DNA from: Opitutia bacterium
GTDB lineage: Bacteria > Verrucomicrobiota > Verrucomicrobiia > Opitutales > Opitutaceae
DNA length: 37,255 nt
Direction of reading: 5' to 3'
NCBI GenBank assembly: GCA_947472765.1
Contig: CANJCM010000048.1
Coordinates: 1-37,255 of the forward strand
The translations under genes were made by a program, and so were the position numbers. Of the stretch, positions 1 to 8,890 are shown one piece after another. The notes under the pieces are model-generated. The model was not told the origin of the DNA. It saw only the letters and a program-made list of their open reading frames with translations, and did no database searches. Every line of letters starts with the position of its first letter. Position 1 is the stretch's first letter.

Positions 1-980
1 CTGCGCAGCAGTCGGACGAGGGCGCGCAACCGCGGGTCGTGCGCCGACTGCGCGGGGAAACAGAAGTCGAGGCGCTCTTTCCGAACCGGCAGGAAATCGA
101 GGCCGGAGTCGGCCGCGGGCAGCCGGACGCAGACGCCGGCCTCGGCCCAGCCCGCGTGCACTGCGTCGGCGACGGCGTGATGACTCGGCACGACCTGACC
201 GGACACGCGAACGCCCTCGATGAGTTGATCGAGACATTCGCGGGCCGCCGAGCCGGTCTCGCGCAACGCCCAGCGGCGCGGCTGGCGCACCAGGGAACTG
301 ACGGAGTGGAAACCGCTCGTGGAGGAAACGGCCACGCCGGTCTCCCATTCCGCCGCGCGCAGGAGTTGATATTTTTCCGGCGACGAGGCGCGGACGACCT
401 CGGCATTCCGATCCGGCTGGTCGGGGGTGGAGTAGTGGAGGCCGGCGACATGCACCAACCCGCGGCGGAGCAGGTCCAACGCCGCCGCCCCGCCGCGCGG
501 GAGAACGAGCAGCCGTCCCCCGGTTTCACGGGCGTAGGCCGAGGCGAGCAAGCCGGCCGCGGGATCGCAGCAGGCGAGGACCAGCGTGGAGGCAGCGACC
601 TCGGGATTTCCGCCGCGGAGAACGCCTCCGGCGAAAACGCCGTCGTGGGGCGGCGGATTCAGGGACGGCGCCTCCACCGGGAAGAGCAGCCGCCGCCCGC
701 CGACCTCGGCCTCCCAGTAACGGACGGGATCCCGCGGCGGGGTCCACGCCCAGTCCGGCGAGGGCGAGGCAGCCGCGCCGCGGTTCCGGCCAAAAAGTTC
801 CTCCACCGAGCATTCGAGCGCGCCGGCCAAGGCGAGGGCGGCCGTGACCGCCGGAGTGAGCCTCCCCGCCTCGATGGCCCCGACAGAGCTCCGGGGCAGC
901 CCGGCGCGCCGGGCCAGTTCAACCTGGGACCATCCCTGCCGCTGACGCTGGACAATGACCGGGTGAAGAGTGGATGACAT
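1..980 (-). CDS. XRE-family HTH regulator with C-terminal periplasmic-binding-protein-like domain (3' end cut off by window edge)
   Basis: Reading the minus strand from an ATG at 980 gives an open frame of 326 codons that runs off the left edge. Residues about 5-63 form an XRE/Cro-type helix-turn-helix: QGWSQVELARRAGLPRSSVG followed by IEAGRLTPAVTAALALAGAL and the usual SVEELF ending. From about residue 85 the protein has an alpha/beta domain resembling the PBP-like domain found in ModE/excisionase-style regulators, with segments such as LVLACCDPAAGLLASAY, RGLVHVAGLHYSTPD and GVRVSGQVVPSHHAVADAVH. Regulators of this architecture usually bind a small ligand, often predicted to be molybdate or a related oxyanion. 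The ligand cannot be told here. The gene diverges from the Pho locus, with about 460 bp of repeat-rich DNA between. Plus-strand frames across this stretch are low-complexity shadows. The HTH is clear; the ligand domain is a family-level inference. Confidence 0.82.
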   Translation of the reverse strand, partial: MSSTLHPVIVQRQRQGWSQVELARRAGLPRSSVGAIEAGRLTPAVTAALALAGALECSVEELFGRNRGAAASPSPDWAWTPPRDPVRYWEAEVGGRRLLFPVEAPSLNPPPHDGVFAGGVLRGGNPEVAASTLVLACCDPAAGLLASAYARETGGRLLVLPRGGAAALDLLRRGLVHVAGLHYSTPDQPDRNAEVVRASSPEKYQLLRAAEWETGVAVSSTSGFHSVSSLVRQPRRWALRETGSAARECLDQLIEGVRVSGQVVPSHHAVADAVHAGWAEAGVCVRLPAADSGLDFLPVRKERLDFCFPAQSAHDPRLRALVRLLR

Positions 981-990
981 GATAAGAGCC

Positions 991-1005
991 GATCCAGCTA
1001 GGATC
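991..1005. promoter_or_regulatory. Short dyad upstream of the XRE regulator (possible operator)
   Basis: GATCC-agcta-GGATC is a perfect 5-bp dyad 10 bp upstream of the regulator start, where an autoregulatory operator could lie. A dyad this short can occur by chance, so this is only a candidate. Confidence 0.2.
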
Positions 1006-1044
1006 ATGGCAGCCGTCAAGGGCCGACTTCCTGCGGCACCCCTC

Positions 1045-1205
1045 TCGAGCCGGAACGATGCAGGGGAACGAAATCGGCGGGTGTGGGCACCCGCCCTCCA
1101 GGGTAGGGGGGATCGTTCAGACTTCATTTCGCGCTCCTCTCAAAGAGCAATCCCTGGAGGGACGGTGACCCCACCGTCCAGGGCTGCCATATCGTTCCGG
1201 CTCGA
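1045..1205. repeat. Composite repeat: 15-bp inverted repeats enclosing two opposed hairpins
   Basis: The outer arms 1045-1059 (TCGAGCCGGAACGAT) and 1191-1205 are perfect inverted complements. Inside lie two copies of the dispersed 'GGAGGG' hairpin family in opposite orientation: 1077-1103 (stem GCGGGTG/CACCCGC) and 1152-1183 (stem GGACGGTG/CACCGTCC). Single or paired copies of this hairpin recur at 11527, 17230, 17281, 25621, 30256 and 30334. No reading frame in 981-1287 looks like a gene. Confidence 0.7.
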
Positions 1206-1287
1206 AATGGGTGGCGCGCAGCGCCGGGGTGTGTCGTCCGGTCTGTTATAACCCGCGACACCCGCCCGGGCGGCCGGATTGAGCCTC

Positions 1288-1334
1288 GTCACCTGTTCGT
1301 CACCCGTTTGGCACCGCCGTAACGAATCCGTAAC
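1288..1334 (+). promoter_or_regulatory. Pho box array, distal cluster (five half-sites)
   Basis: GTCAC at 1288, GTCAC at 1299, GGCAC at 1310, GTAAC at 1319 and GTAAC at 1330. The steps are 11, 11, 9 and 11 bp. Direct repeats of a GTCA(C/T)-like core at one-helical-turn spacing are the hallmark of PhoB binding sites. They lie upstream of the porin and pst genes, which are classical PhoB targets. The spacing is read directly; PhoB binding is inferred. Confidence 0.75.
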
Positions 1335-1361
1335 ACGGAAAACGGTACTCGTTCCCCGTTT

Positions 1362-1388
1362 GTCACGCGACCGACACACAACTGTAAC
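1362..1388 (+). promoter_or_regulatory. Pho box array, proximal cluster (three half-sites)
   Basis: GTCAC at 1362, GACAC at 1373 and GTAAC at 1384, with exact 11-bp steps. The cluster ends 53 bp before the chosen porin start at 1442, a normal place for an activator site overlapping the -35 region. An in-frame ATG at 1400 would leave almost no room for a promoter and leader, which supports the later start. Confidence 0.78.
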
Positions 1389-1441
1389 ATGGCTGGGCGA
1401 TGGTGGAGCGGCCGGATTGCACCCCGGCCACCCTCATCCAA

Positions 1442-2734
1442 ATGACCATCACCCAACTCACCCGCGGCCTCGCCTTTCTGGCGGGTCTGCTTGCCGTCAC
1501 GGCGACCCTGCCCGCGCAGGACAACAGCACGCTGCTGAATCTGCTCGTCCGGAAAGGCATCCTTTCCGACCAGGAGGCCGACGATCTTCGCGCCGACCTC
1601 GCCAAGGAGAATTCCGCGGCGCTCGTCACCACCTCGAAGACGAACAACCTCGAGAAACTGTCGCTGACGATGCGCATGCAGACGCAGTTCGTCGATCTCG
1701 ACACCGATGCGGGCGGCAGCGTGGCGAATCCCGCGAACATCCAGCACTTCTTTCAGCGCCGGATCTACTTCGGCGTGCGCGCGCAATTTTCGGCCAACTG
1801 GTCCTCGTACCTGAATTACGATTTCGCCGGCTCGACCTTCGACCAGGCGACCATCACCTGGAAGCCGAGCGAGCGGTTCGTCCTCGACCTGGGTCTGCGC
1901 AAGGTGCCGTTCGGTTACGACGAATGGTCGATCTCGAGCGGCGCGCTGAAGAGCATCGAACGCTCGACCGTCACGCGCTTCTTCGTCGAGTCGAACAACG
2001 GCCGCCGGCTCGGCGCCGGCAGCTATCACCAGGGCGTTTTCCTCGGTGGCACGTCGGACAGCGGCGAATGGACCTACAATGTCGCCGTGACGAATCCCGA
2101 GCGCGGTGAGGACGCCGTGGCCGCCGTCCCGGGCGTGGGCAATGCGACCAACAACAATTTCGCCTACTGGGCGAATGTGGGCTACACGAAGAAGTTCGGC
2201 CCCACGCTGCTGAATTCGTTCAAGGTCGGCGTCTCCGCCGGTCTGCTGCCCGATCAGGGTGGACCCACGAACGCCAGCCTCGGCCGCGGCTACGACCTCT
2301 CGGTTTATTCCGCCTACGCCGACCTCTACGCCGGCCCGTACTCGGTCGTCGCCGAGTATTACTGGGCGAACAACGAGCGCGGCGCCTCGCTCACGCAGGA
2401 CGCGAAGCCGACCGGTTTCTGGATTCAGCCCTCGTATCGGATCGGCGCCTTCGAACCGGTCGTGCGTTACAGCTTCGCCGACTCCGATGGCCGCGGGATC
2501 GTTCCCGGCGACCTCGTCCGTTCCTCGCCGAATCCGGCGGCCCTCACGTTTGATCACCTCGCAGAATGGTATGCCGGGGTGAACTGGTACCTCGTCGGCA
2601 ACGATCTGAAGCACGAGGTCAAGTTCCAGCTCGGCTACATCCACGCCGAGTCCACCCACCGCCTCACCGGCGCGGCCACGGTCGATCATCTCACGACCGA
2701 CGGCGTGCGCAGTCAGATGCAGGTCAATTTCTAA
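1442..2734 (+). CDS. OprP/OprO-like phosphate-selective outer-membrane porin
   Basis: This predicted 430-residue porin would let phosphate or polyphosphate cross the outer membrane. A signal peptide ([20 protein letters not shown], ending near LPAQ) is followed by the short helical segment typical of the phosphate-selective porin family ([20 protein letters not shown]). The rest alternates aromatic and polar residues as in a beta-barrel, for example [34 protein letters not shown] and [15 protein letters not shown]. It ends in a terminal Phe (SQMQVNF), the usual outer-membrane assembly signal. The start at 1442 gives the signal peptide directly at the N-terminus; an ATG at 1400 would add 14 unlikely residues. 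It is the first gene after the Pho boxes and lies 61 bp before pstS. Family assignment is good; the exact anion is inferred from context. Confidence 0.85.
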   Translation: MTITQLTRGLAFLAGLLAVTATLPAQDNSTLLNLLVRKGILSDQEADDLRADLAKENSAALVTTSKTNNLEKLSLTMRMQTQFVDLDTDAGGSVANPANIQHFFQRRIYFGVRAQFSANWSSYLNYDFAGSTFDQATITWKPSERFVLDLGLRKVPFGYDEWSISSGALKSIERSTVTRFFVESNNGRRLGAGSYHQGVFLGGTSDSGEWTYNVAVTNPERGEDAVAAVPGVGNATNNNFAYWANVGYTKKFGPTLLNSFKVGVSAGLLPDQGGPTNASLGRGYDLSVYSAYADLYAGPYSVVAEYYWANNERGASLTQDAKPTGFWIQPSYRIGAFEPVVRYSFADSDGRGIVPGDLVRSSPNPAALTFDHLAEWYAGVNWYLVGNDLKHEVKFQLGYIHAESTHRLTGAATVDHLTTDGVRSQMQVNF

Positions 2735-2795
2735 CCATCGCACGGGTCTCCCGACCCGGATCGTTCCCTTCCCACCTTCTTTTCATTTTTCACCC

Positions 2796-3770
2796 ATGAA
2801 CACGTTCAACTTCAAATCGTTCGCCGCCGCCGGCGCGCTGCTCCTCGGTGCCCTCACCGCGTCGGCCCAGGCCATCAAGGTCGACCCGGCTTTGCCCGAG
2901 TATCACCCGGCCAGCGGCATCTCCGGCAAGATCAGCTCCATCGGTTCCGACACCCTGAACAACCTGATGACTTACTGGGCCGAGGAGTTTAAGCACCTCT
3001 ATCCGAACGTCTCGGTCGAGATCGAGGGCAAGGGCTCCTCGACCGCTCCGCCCGCGCTCATCGCCGGCACCGCCCAGCTCGGGCCGATGAGCCGCAAGAT
3101 GAAGAACGAGGAAATCGACGCCTTCGAAAAAAAGTACGGCTACAAGCCGCGCCTCATCGGGGTCGCGATCGATGCGCTCGCCATCTACGTCAACAAGGAC
3201 AACCCGATCAAGTCGCTGACCATGCAGCAGGCCGACTCGATTTTCTCGGCCACCCGCAAGCGCGGCGGCCAGAACGTCACGACCTGGGGCCAGCTCGGCC
3301 TGACCGGCGAATGGGCCAACAAGCCCGTCTCCCTCTACGGCCGCAACAGCGCCTCGGGCACCTACGGATTCTTCAAGGAGCACGTCCTCTCGAACGGCGA
3401 CTACAAGGGCAGCGTCAAGGAGCAGCCGGGTTCCGCCTCGGTCGTCCAGGGCGTCGAAAAGGAGCTCGGTGGCGTCGGTTACTCTGGCATCGGCTACAAG
3501 ACCTCGGGTGTTCGCGCCCTGCCGGTTTCGGACAAGGGCGGCCCGATCGAGGCCAGCCAGGAAAACGCGGAAACCTTCAAATATCCGATCTCCCGCTACC
3601 TCTACATCTACATCAATGCCAACCCCGCGACCGGGCCCGACCCGCTGGTGAAGGAATTCATCCGCTTCGTGCTCTCGAAGCAGGGTCAGGACGACACCGC
3701 CAAGGACGGCTACTTCCCGCTGCCGGCGAAGAAGGCCGCCGAGTTCCTCGAGAGCTCCGGCGCGAAGTAA
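2796..3770 (+). CDS. pstS: Phosphate ABC transporter, periplasmic phosphate-binding protein PstS
   Basis: PstS captures inorganic phosphate in the periplasm and delivers it to PstC/PstA. The 324-residue product has a signal peptide ([20 protein letters not shown], cleaved near ASAQA). It keeps the family signatures: the phosphate-loop region [19 protein letters not shown], the [20 protein letters not shown] segment with SRKM, and [18 protein letters not shown] in the second lobe. It starts 61 bp after the porin with no terminator between, so co-transcription from the Pho boxes is likely. The 234-bp gap before pstC holds a two-hairpin repeat that could stabilise the upstream mRNA or attenuate transcription, giving more PstS than permease. 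The ATG is preceded by a pyrimidine-rich stretch rather than a Shine-Dalgarno site. Confidence 0.95.
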   Translation: MNTFNFKSFAAAGALLLGALTASAQAIKVDPALPEYHPASGISGKISSIGSDTLNNLMTYWAEEFKHLYPNVSVEIEGKGSSTAPPALIAGTAQLGPMSRKMKNEEIDAFEKKYGYKPRLIGVAIDALAIYVNKDNPIKSLTMQQADSIFSATRKRGGQNVTTWGQLGLTGEWANKPVSLYGRNSASGTYGFFKEHVLSNGDYKGSVKEQPGSASVVQGVEKELGGVGYSGIGYKTSGVRALPVSDKGGPIEASQENAETFKYPISRYLYIYINANPATGPDPLVKEFIRFVLSKQGQDDTAKDGYFPLPAKKAAEFLESSGAK

Positions 3771-3790
3771 CGCTTCACACGGCAATCCTT

Positions 3791-3907
3791 GAAGTCCGAC
3801 GTTGGCCTCGTGGCCCGCTGCGTGAGCAGCGGGATGACGTCAGGCGAAGCGATACCGAAGTCCCTGCCCTCACGGGCAGGGCTACGCCGAATCGTTCGAT
3901 TGAAGTC
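3791..3907. repeat. BIME-like two-hairpin repeat, copy 1 (between pstS and pstC)
   Basis: First hairpin 3812-3833: stem CCCGCTGC/GCAGCGGG with loop GTGA, preceded by GTGG. Second hairpin 3862-3881: stem CCCTGCCC/GGGCAGGG with loop TCAC, followed by CTAC (GTAG on the other strand). The two halves are inverted copies of one REP plan. A further small dyad (ACGGGCGC/GCGCACCCGT, imperfect) follows at 3910-3933. Confidence 0.8.
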
Positions 3908-4004
3908 CCAACGGGCGCGCGAAGCGCACCCGTCCGTCGCCTGAATGTCACAATCCGCCCCTTGTGGGTCCCCTGAGATCCCGGGGTAATCGCCTGCCAC
4001 TCTC

Positions 4005-6248
4005 GTGTCTCTTCCTTCTCCTACGCTCCCGACTCCGCCCGCCCGACGCCTCGTCGGCTATGCAGTCTCGCGCCGGGTGAAGTGGATCGACTCGGCCGCG
4101 AACATCCTCATCCGCGCCGGGGGCGTCAGCATCATCGCGATTGTCGCGCTGATGTTCGTGTTCCTCGGCTTTGAAACCCTCCCGCTGTTCCGCGGGGCGA
4201 AGCAGAAGGTGGTCTTCGAGTCCCCGCTGCCCGGTGCCCCGGCCCCGGCCGCGATGCTGGCGCTCGGTCTCGATGAGTACGAATCGCACCTCTATTACGT
4301 CGATGCCACCGCCGGCGTGCTGCGGTTCGTGGACGCCGCCACGCGCAAGCCGGATTCGGAGTTTCCGATCCGGGCCCTCGGGAAGTCCAGGATCACCGCG
4401 GCCTATCGCACGCCTTCGCGGGACAAGATCGTGCTCGGGACCGACGACGGCCGGCTGATCTTTGTGGAGGCCAAGTTTGCGATTTCCTACACCGACACGG
4501 CCGAGCGCACGGTGAAGTCCGGCGTCGGCGAAATGGGCCAGGTCGCGGCGGTCGTGCCGGCGGCGATCGTGAAGGTCCACGCCCGGCAAAATTCGACGGG
4601 AGATTTTTTCTACGCCTACGCCACCGCCGACGGCGCGGTCTATTCCGGCAAGTTCGTCGAGGGCGAGCCCGCAGACGCGCCGCAGCCGGTGGGCCGACTC
4701 CGGGCCGGAACCATCGTTGGCCTCGCGACCGACTACGAGGGCAACAAGCTCTTCATCGCGACCACGGCCGCGAAGCTCTACCAGTATTATCTGGCCGAGC
4801 AGCGGGAGGAGCCGTTCCGCGTCTACGATCTCCCTGCGCCGATCACCGCGCTCGATTTCATCATCGGCGATGTCTCGCTGCTGCTGGGCTTCGCGGACGG
4901 TCGCGTCGAGTCGTGGTTCGGAGTGCGCGAGAAGGAAACCGACACGCTCAAGCCCATCCACCGGATCCACACCTTCGAAGCGATGCCGGCGGCGGTCACG
5001 TGGATCCAGCCGTCCGCTCGCGACAAGGGCTTCGCGGTGGGCTCCGCCGATGGCACGCTGAAACTCAACTTCACGACGTCGGAGCGGACGCTGCTCACTT
5101 CGAAGCTCCCGTCCGGCATCGCCGCCATCGCCTACGCCCCGAAACTGACCTCGCTGCTGGCGCTGGGCACGGATGGCACCACCCGGCTCACGGCGGTGGA
5201 TAATCCGCACCCGGAAATTTCCTTCAAGGCCCTGTTCGGCCGCGTGCACTACGAGGGCTATGACGAGCCCGATTACATCTGGCAGAGCACGGGCGGCACG
5301 GACGACTTCGAGGGCAAGTTCTCGCTCGTGCCCCTGACGGTTGGGACGTTGAAGGGCGCGTTTTACGGACTGCTCTTTGCGATCCCGGTGGCCGTCTTCG
5401 CCGCCTTGTACACCTCGCAATTCATGGCGCCGTCGCTGCGGGTCTACTTCAAGCCGACGATCGAGATCATGGCGGCGCTGCCTTCGGTCGTGATTGGTTT
5501 CCTCGCCGGCCTCTGGCTCGCGCCGCTGCTGGAGGAAGTGATGATCGGAACGCTGCTCGCCGGCATCATGATCCCGCTCGCCATCGTCCTGGGCATGGTC
5601 GGCTGGGTGCTGCTGCCGCGCACGGTGCGCCGGCGCGTGCCCCCGGGGCTGGAATTGATTCTCGTGCTCCCGCTCGTCGCGCTCGGCTTTGCGGCGGCGC
5701 AGGCGCTCGGGCCCACGGTCGAGGGCCTGCTGTTCGGCGGGAATTACCGGCAGTGGATCTTCGACGCGTTCGGCCGGCAGTTCGAACAGCGCAACTCGAT
5801 CGTGATCGGCATCGCGATGGGCTTCGCGGTCATCCCGATCATCTTCACGATTTCCGAGGACGCGTTTTCCAACGTTCCCCGCGCGTTCCGCAGCGCGAGC
5901 TTCGCCCTCGGCGCGAGCCGCTGGCAGACGGCCTGGCACGTCATCCTGCCCACCGCCAGCCCGGGCGTCTTCTCCGCGGTGATGATCGGCTTCGGTCGCG
6001 CCGTCGGCGAAACGATGATCGTGCTGATGGCGACGGGTAACACGCCGATCATGAGTTTCAGTCCTTTCAACGGCATGCGCACGCTCGCCGCCAACACCGC
6101 CGTCGAAATTCCGGAGGCCCCGATGGGCGGCACGCTGTACCGCGTGTTGTTCGTCGCCTCCCTCCTGCTGTTCGGGCTCACCTTCATCTGCAACACGGTC
6201 GCAGAGGTCGTGCGGCAGCGGCTGCGGGAGAAATATCAGGCCGTATGA
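4005..6248 (+). CDS. pstC: Phosphate ABC transporter permease PstC with large periplasmic insertion
   Basis: One of two membrane subunits of the Pst importer. At 747 residues it is more than twice the length of E. coli PstC. Residues about 39-58 form a first membrane helix, followed by roughly 370 residues of soluble beta-rich sequence with repeated FxxAxxDGxxxS-like blades (such as GTDDGRLIFVEAKF and LGFADGRVESWFGVRE), suggestive of a beta-propeller. The canonical permease starts near residue 445 (GTLKGAFYGLLFAIPVAVFA). It contains the coupling EAA loop FALGASRWQTAWHVILPTAS near residue 633 and GRAVGETMIVLMATGN. Large PstC proteins are also known from Pseudomonas-type systems. The GTG at 4005 was chosen because it gives a natural cytoplasmic N-terminus. 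The gene overlaps pstA by 4 nt (ATGA). Confidence 0.92.
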   Translation: MSLPSPTLPTPPARRLVGYAVSRRVKWIDSAANILIRAGGVSIIAIVALMFVFLGFETLPLFRGAKQKVVFESPLPGAPAPAAMLALGLDEYESHLYYVDATAGVLRFVDAATRKPDSEFPIRALGKSRITAAYRTPSRDKIVLGTDDGRLIFVEAKFAISYTDTAERTVKSGVGEMGQVAAVVPAAIVKVHARQNSTGDFFYAYATADGAVYSGKFVEGEPADAPQPVGRLRAGTIVGLATDYEGNKLFIATTAAKLYQYYLAEQREEPFRVYDLPAPITALDFIIGDVSLLLGFADGRVESWFGVREKETDTLKPIHRIHTFEAMPAAVTWIQPSARDKGFAVGSADGTLKLNFTTSERTLLTSKLPSGIAAIAYAPKLTSLLALGTDGTTRLTAVDNPHPEISFKALFGRVHYEGYDEPDYIWQSTGGTDDFEGKFSLVPLTVGTLKGAFYGLLFAIPVAVFAALYTSQFMAPSLRVYFKPTIEIMAALPSVVIGFLAGLWLAPLLEEVMIGTLLAGIMIPLAIVLGMVGWVLLPRTVRRRVPPGLELILVLPLVALGFAAAQALGPTVEGLLFGGNYRQWIFDAFGRQFEQRNSIVIGIAMGFAVIPIIFTISEDAFSNVPRAFRSASFALGASRWQTAWHVILPTASPGVFSAVMIGFGRAVGETMIVLMATGNTPIMSFSPFNGMRTLAANTAVEIPEAPMGGTLYRVLFVASLLLFGLTFICNTVAEVVRQRLREKYQAV

Positions 6249-7918
6249 GCGAATCGCACCTGACCCAGTCCACGAATCCGGGCACCCGGCTGCGCCAGAT
6301 TTTCCGGCGTGGCGATCACCTGCTGTGGATGAGCGGCGGTGCGATGGGCCTCGCCATGCTGCTGATCGCGGGGCTGCTCGGCCTCGTTTTCGTCAGCGGG
6401 TTCACCTACTTCTGGCCCCACGAAGTCACGGCCGCCGATCGCGCGGACGGCACCAAGTTGCTCGGCCGGATCACGGATCAACAGCCCGGGCATCGCGATG
6501 CGGGTGGCCAGGTCATCAAGACGGCGCAGATCCAGTTTCGGATCGGGAACCGCGAGTTGTACGGCTTCGACTTTGTCTGGGTGCCGACGGCCGAGTTGGG
6601 AAATTTTCGCACGCTGCCGGACGTCGTGCAGCTCGAGCGGCAGGAGTATGGTGACTTTCTCGGCTTCCTGAAGCGGGTCGAATCCGCCGACGGCGCCCGG
6701 GTCGAAGGCCCGGCGGGTTGGGATCTGCTGCTCTCGCGTCAGCCCGTGGCGCGTGAACTCGCCGCCCGGGCCTCCCGGCTCCAGCGCGATGACATCGGCG
6801 CGGTCAATTACCAGATTCAGAAGGCCAAGCTCCGGCTCACGGTCGCCCAGCGCCGCGCCGGGCCGAACGGCCGGGTGCCATCGGAATTGCAGGGTGCGGT
6901 GGACGCCGAACTGTCCCGCCTCAACGCCGACTACGAGCGGCTCCGGGCGGAGAGCGCCGCGCTGCTCAAGCAGGCGACCGCCTGGCAGGCCGTGTTCACC
7001 ACCATCGACGGGCAGGAGAAGAAGGTCCCGCTGGCCTCGATCGTCCGCGCGTTCCGGCCGAATGCGATGACCGTGACCGAGAAGGTCCGGCATTACCTCA
7101 GCCGGGCCGCCGAGTTCGTCTACGGCGAGCCGCGCGAGTCGAACACCGAAGGCGGCGTGTTTCCCGCGATCTTCGGCACCGTCATGATGACGATCCTCAT
7201 GAGCCTCGTCGTGACGCCATTCGGCATCGTGGCGGCCTTCTACCTGCGGGAGTACGCCAAGCAGGGCCCCGTGGTGCGGATTGTCCGGATCGCAATCAAC
7301 AACCTCGCGGGCGTGCCCTCGATCGTCTTCGGCGTCTTCGGCCTCGGCTTCTTCGTTTACTTCATCGGCGGCGGCATCGACCGGATGTTCTTTCCGGAGA
7401 TGCTGCCGACGCCGACCTTCGGCACCGGCGGAATTCTCTGGGCGTCGCTGACGCTTGCGCTGCTGACGGTGCCGGTGGTGATTGTGGCCACCGAGGAAAG
7501 CATCGCCGCCGTGCCGCGCGGGGCCCGGGAAGGGTCGCTCGCCCTCGGCGCGTCCAAATTCCAGACCATCCTCAAGATCGTCCTCCCGGCCTCGGTGCCC
7601 GGCATTCTCACGGGGGTCATCCTCGCGATGGCGCGCGGCGCCGGTGAGGTCGCCCCGCTGATGATCACGGGAGTGGTGAAGCTCGCGCCCGAGATGCCGT
7701 TCGATGCCCACTTCCCGTTTCTGCACCTCGACCGGAAGTTCATGCATCTCGGCTTCCACATCTACGACGTCGGCTTCCAGTCTCCGAACATCGAGGCCGC
7801 CAAGCCGATGGTGTTCACCACCACGCTCCTGCTCATCGGGATCGTCATCCTCCTCAACCTCGCGGCCATCCGGCTGCGAGATCGCATTCGCAAGAAATAC
7901 CAAACCGGAGTTTTCTGA
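6245..7918 (+). CDS. pstA: Phosphate ABC transporter permease PstA with extended N-terminal region
   Basis: Second permease subunit, 557 residues against about 300 in E. coli. A membrane helix near residues 30-57 is followed by about 245 extra residues, including a charged helical stretch ([19 protein letters not shown], then [20 protein letters not shown]) likely to form a coiled coil. The conserved permease begins near residue 303 ([20 protein letters not shown]). It carries the EAA loop [20 protein letters not shown] near residue 431 and [14 protein letters not shown]. The start ATG overlaps the pstC stop and the stop overlaps the pstB start, so the three genes are translationally coupled. 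PstC and PstA are both enlarged, so the extra regions may pack together on the periplasmic side; that is inference. Confidence 0.92.
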   Translation: MSESHLTQSTNPGTRLRQIFRRGDHLLWMSGGAMGLAMLLIAGLLGLVFVSGFTYFWPHEVTAADRADGTKLLGRITDQQPGHRDAGGQVIKTAQIQFRIGNRELYGFDFVWVPTAELGNFRTLPDVVQLERQEYGDFLGFLKRVESADGARVEGPAGWDLLLSRQPVARELAARASRLQRDDIGAVNYQIQKAKLRLTVAQRRAGPNGRVPSELQGAVDAELSRLNADYERLRAESAALLKQATAWQAVFTTIDGQEKKVPLASIVRAFRPNAMTVTEKVRHYLSRAAEFVYGEPRESNTEGGVFPAIFGTVMMTILMSLVVTPFGIVAAFYLREYAKQGPVVRIVRIAINNLAGVPSIVFGVFGLGFFVYFIGGGIDRMFFPEMLPTPTFGTGGILWASLTLALLTVPVVIVATEESIAAVPRGAREGSLALGASKFQTILKIVLPASVPGILTGVILAMARGAGEVAPLMITGVVKLAPEMPFDAHFPFLHLDRKFMHLGFHIYDVGFQSPNIEAAKPMVFTTTLLLIGIVILLNLAAIRLRDRIRKKYQTGVF

Positions 7919-8766
7919 TGTCCTCTGCCGCCGTCCTCGAAAAACCTCCCGTGACCGCTCCCGCTCCCTTGCCACCCTCCCTGCCCGGGCGTCCCACCGC
8001 GGGCGCGGCCGCGCCCATCACCCTGCGCGTCGATCGCCTGAACCTCTCCTATGGCACGAAGCAGGCGCTCTTCGATGTCTCCCTCGACATCATCGAGCGG
8101 AAGGTCACCGCCTTCATCGGGCCCTCCGGCTGTGGCAAGTCGACCCTGCTCCGGTGCTTCAACCGGATGAACGATCTGGTGGACGGCGTCCGGCTCGACG
8201 GCCGGGTGCTGCTCGGCGGTCAGGATATCTTCGCCCCCGCCGTCGATGTGATCGAACTGCGCAAGCGGGTGGGCATGGTGTTCCAGAAGTCGAATCCCTT
8301 TCCCAAGTCCATCTACGAGAACGTGGCTTACGGCCTCCGCATCGCGGGTGTCACCAGCAAGAGCCAGCTCGACGAGGTCGTTGAGCGGTCATTGCAGCGG
8401 GCGGCGCTCTGGGACGAGGCCAAGGATCGCCTCCACGACAGCGCCCTCGGACTCTCCGGTGGCCAGCAGCAGCGACTTTGCATCGCCCGCGCCATCGCGG
8501 TGGAGCCCGAGGTGATCCTGATGGACGAGCCGTGCTCCGCCCTCGATCCCATCGCCACCGCGAAGATCGAGGAGTTGATCGTCACCCTCCGCGAGCAGTT
8601 CACGATCGTGATCGTGACCCACAACATGCAGCAGGCCGCCCGCGTCTCGGATCGCACGGCGTTCTTCTATCTCGGAAAACTCATCGAGTACGCCGATACC
8701 GGAGACATCTTCACCCGCCCCGCGAACCCGCAGACCGAGGCCTACGTCTCCGGCCGCTTTGGCTGA
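7918..8766 (+). CDS. pstB: Phosphate ABC transporter ATP-binding protein PstB
   Basis: PstB is the cytoplasmic ATPase that powers PstCA and, with PhoU, relays phosphate status to the PhoR kinase. All nucleotide-binding motifs are present: Walker [10 protein letters not shown] (about residues 68-76), Q-loop [20 protein letters not shown], signature LSGGQQQR (about 179-186), Walker [14 protein letters not shown] and switch His in [18 protein letters not shown]. The QKSNPFP and ENVAYGLR segments are typical of PstB rather than other ABC ATPases. The protein has 282 residues, including a Pro-rich 32-residue N-terminal extension of no obvious function. Its ATG shares one base with the pstA stop. 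Confidence 0.97.
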   Translation: MSSAAVLEKPPVTAPAPLPPSLPGRPTAGAAAPITLRVDRLNLSYGTKQALFDVSLDIIERKVTAFIGPSGCGKSTLLRCFNRMNDLVDGVRLDGRVLLGGQDIFAPAVDVIELRKRVGMVFQKSNPFPKSIYENVAYGLRIAGVTSKSQLDEVVERSLQRAALWDEAKDRLHDSALGLSGGQQQRLCIARAIAVEPEVILMDEPCSALDPIATAKIEELIVTLREQFTIVIVTHNMQQAARVSDRTAFFYLGKLIEYADTGDIFTRPANPQTEAYVSGRFG

Positions 8767-8773
8767 TCTCATT

Positions 8774-8880
8774 GCCGAGTGCCGAATTCCGAGTGCCGAG
8801 TTTTCAAACCAGTCCTCCTGAATTCTAGCCTCCGCCCTCAACACTCAACTCTCAGCTCTCAACTGGATCGCACCTCTCAA
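8774..8880. repeat. Short direct repeats between pstB and phoU
   Basis: CCGAGTGCCGA occurs at 8775-8785 and again at 8789-8799 (14-bp period). Further on, CTCAAC/CTCAGC units recur several times between about 8838 and 8880. The 124-bp gap has no reading frame of interest and no terminator, so pstB and phoU are probably still co-transcribed. Confidence 0.5.
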
Positions 8881-8890
8881 CTTCCGTCCG

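Noticed and set aside
39-977. 312-codon plus-strand frame
   Set aside because: Gly/Arg/Pro-rich composition without motifs. It mirrors the minus-strand XRE-PBP regulator, which has a recognisable HTH.
1400-1441. Upstream ATG start for the porin
   Set aside because: It would begin 12 bp after the Pho boxes and put 14 extra residues before the signal peptide.
3948-5939. 663-codon minus-strand frame opposite pstC
   Set aside because: Arg/Asp/Glu-rich shadow caused by high third-position GC; pstC on the plus strand has clear family motifs.
6236-7975. 579-codon minus-strand frame opposite pstA
   Set aside because: Same kind of shadow; no domain and no conserved motif.
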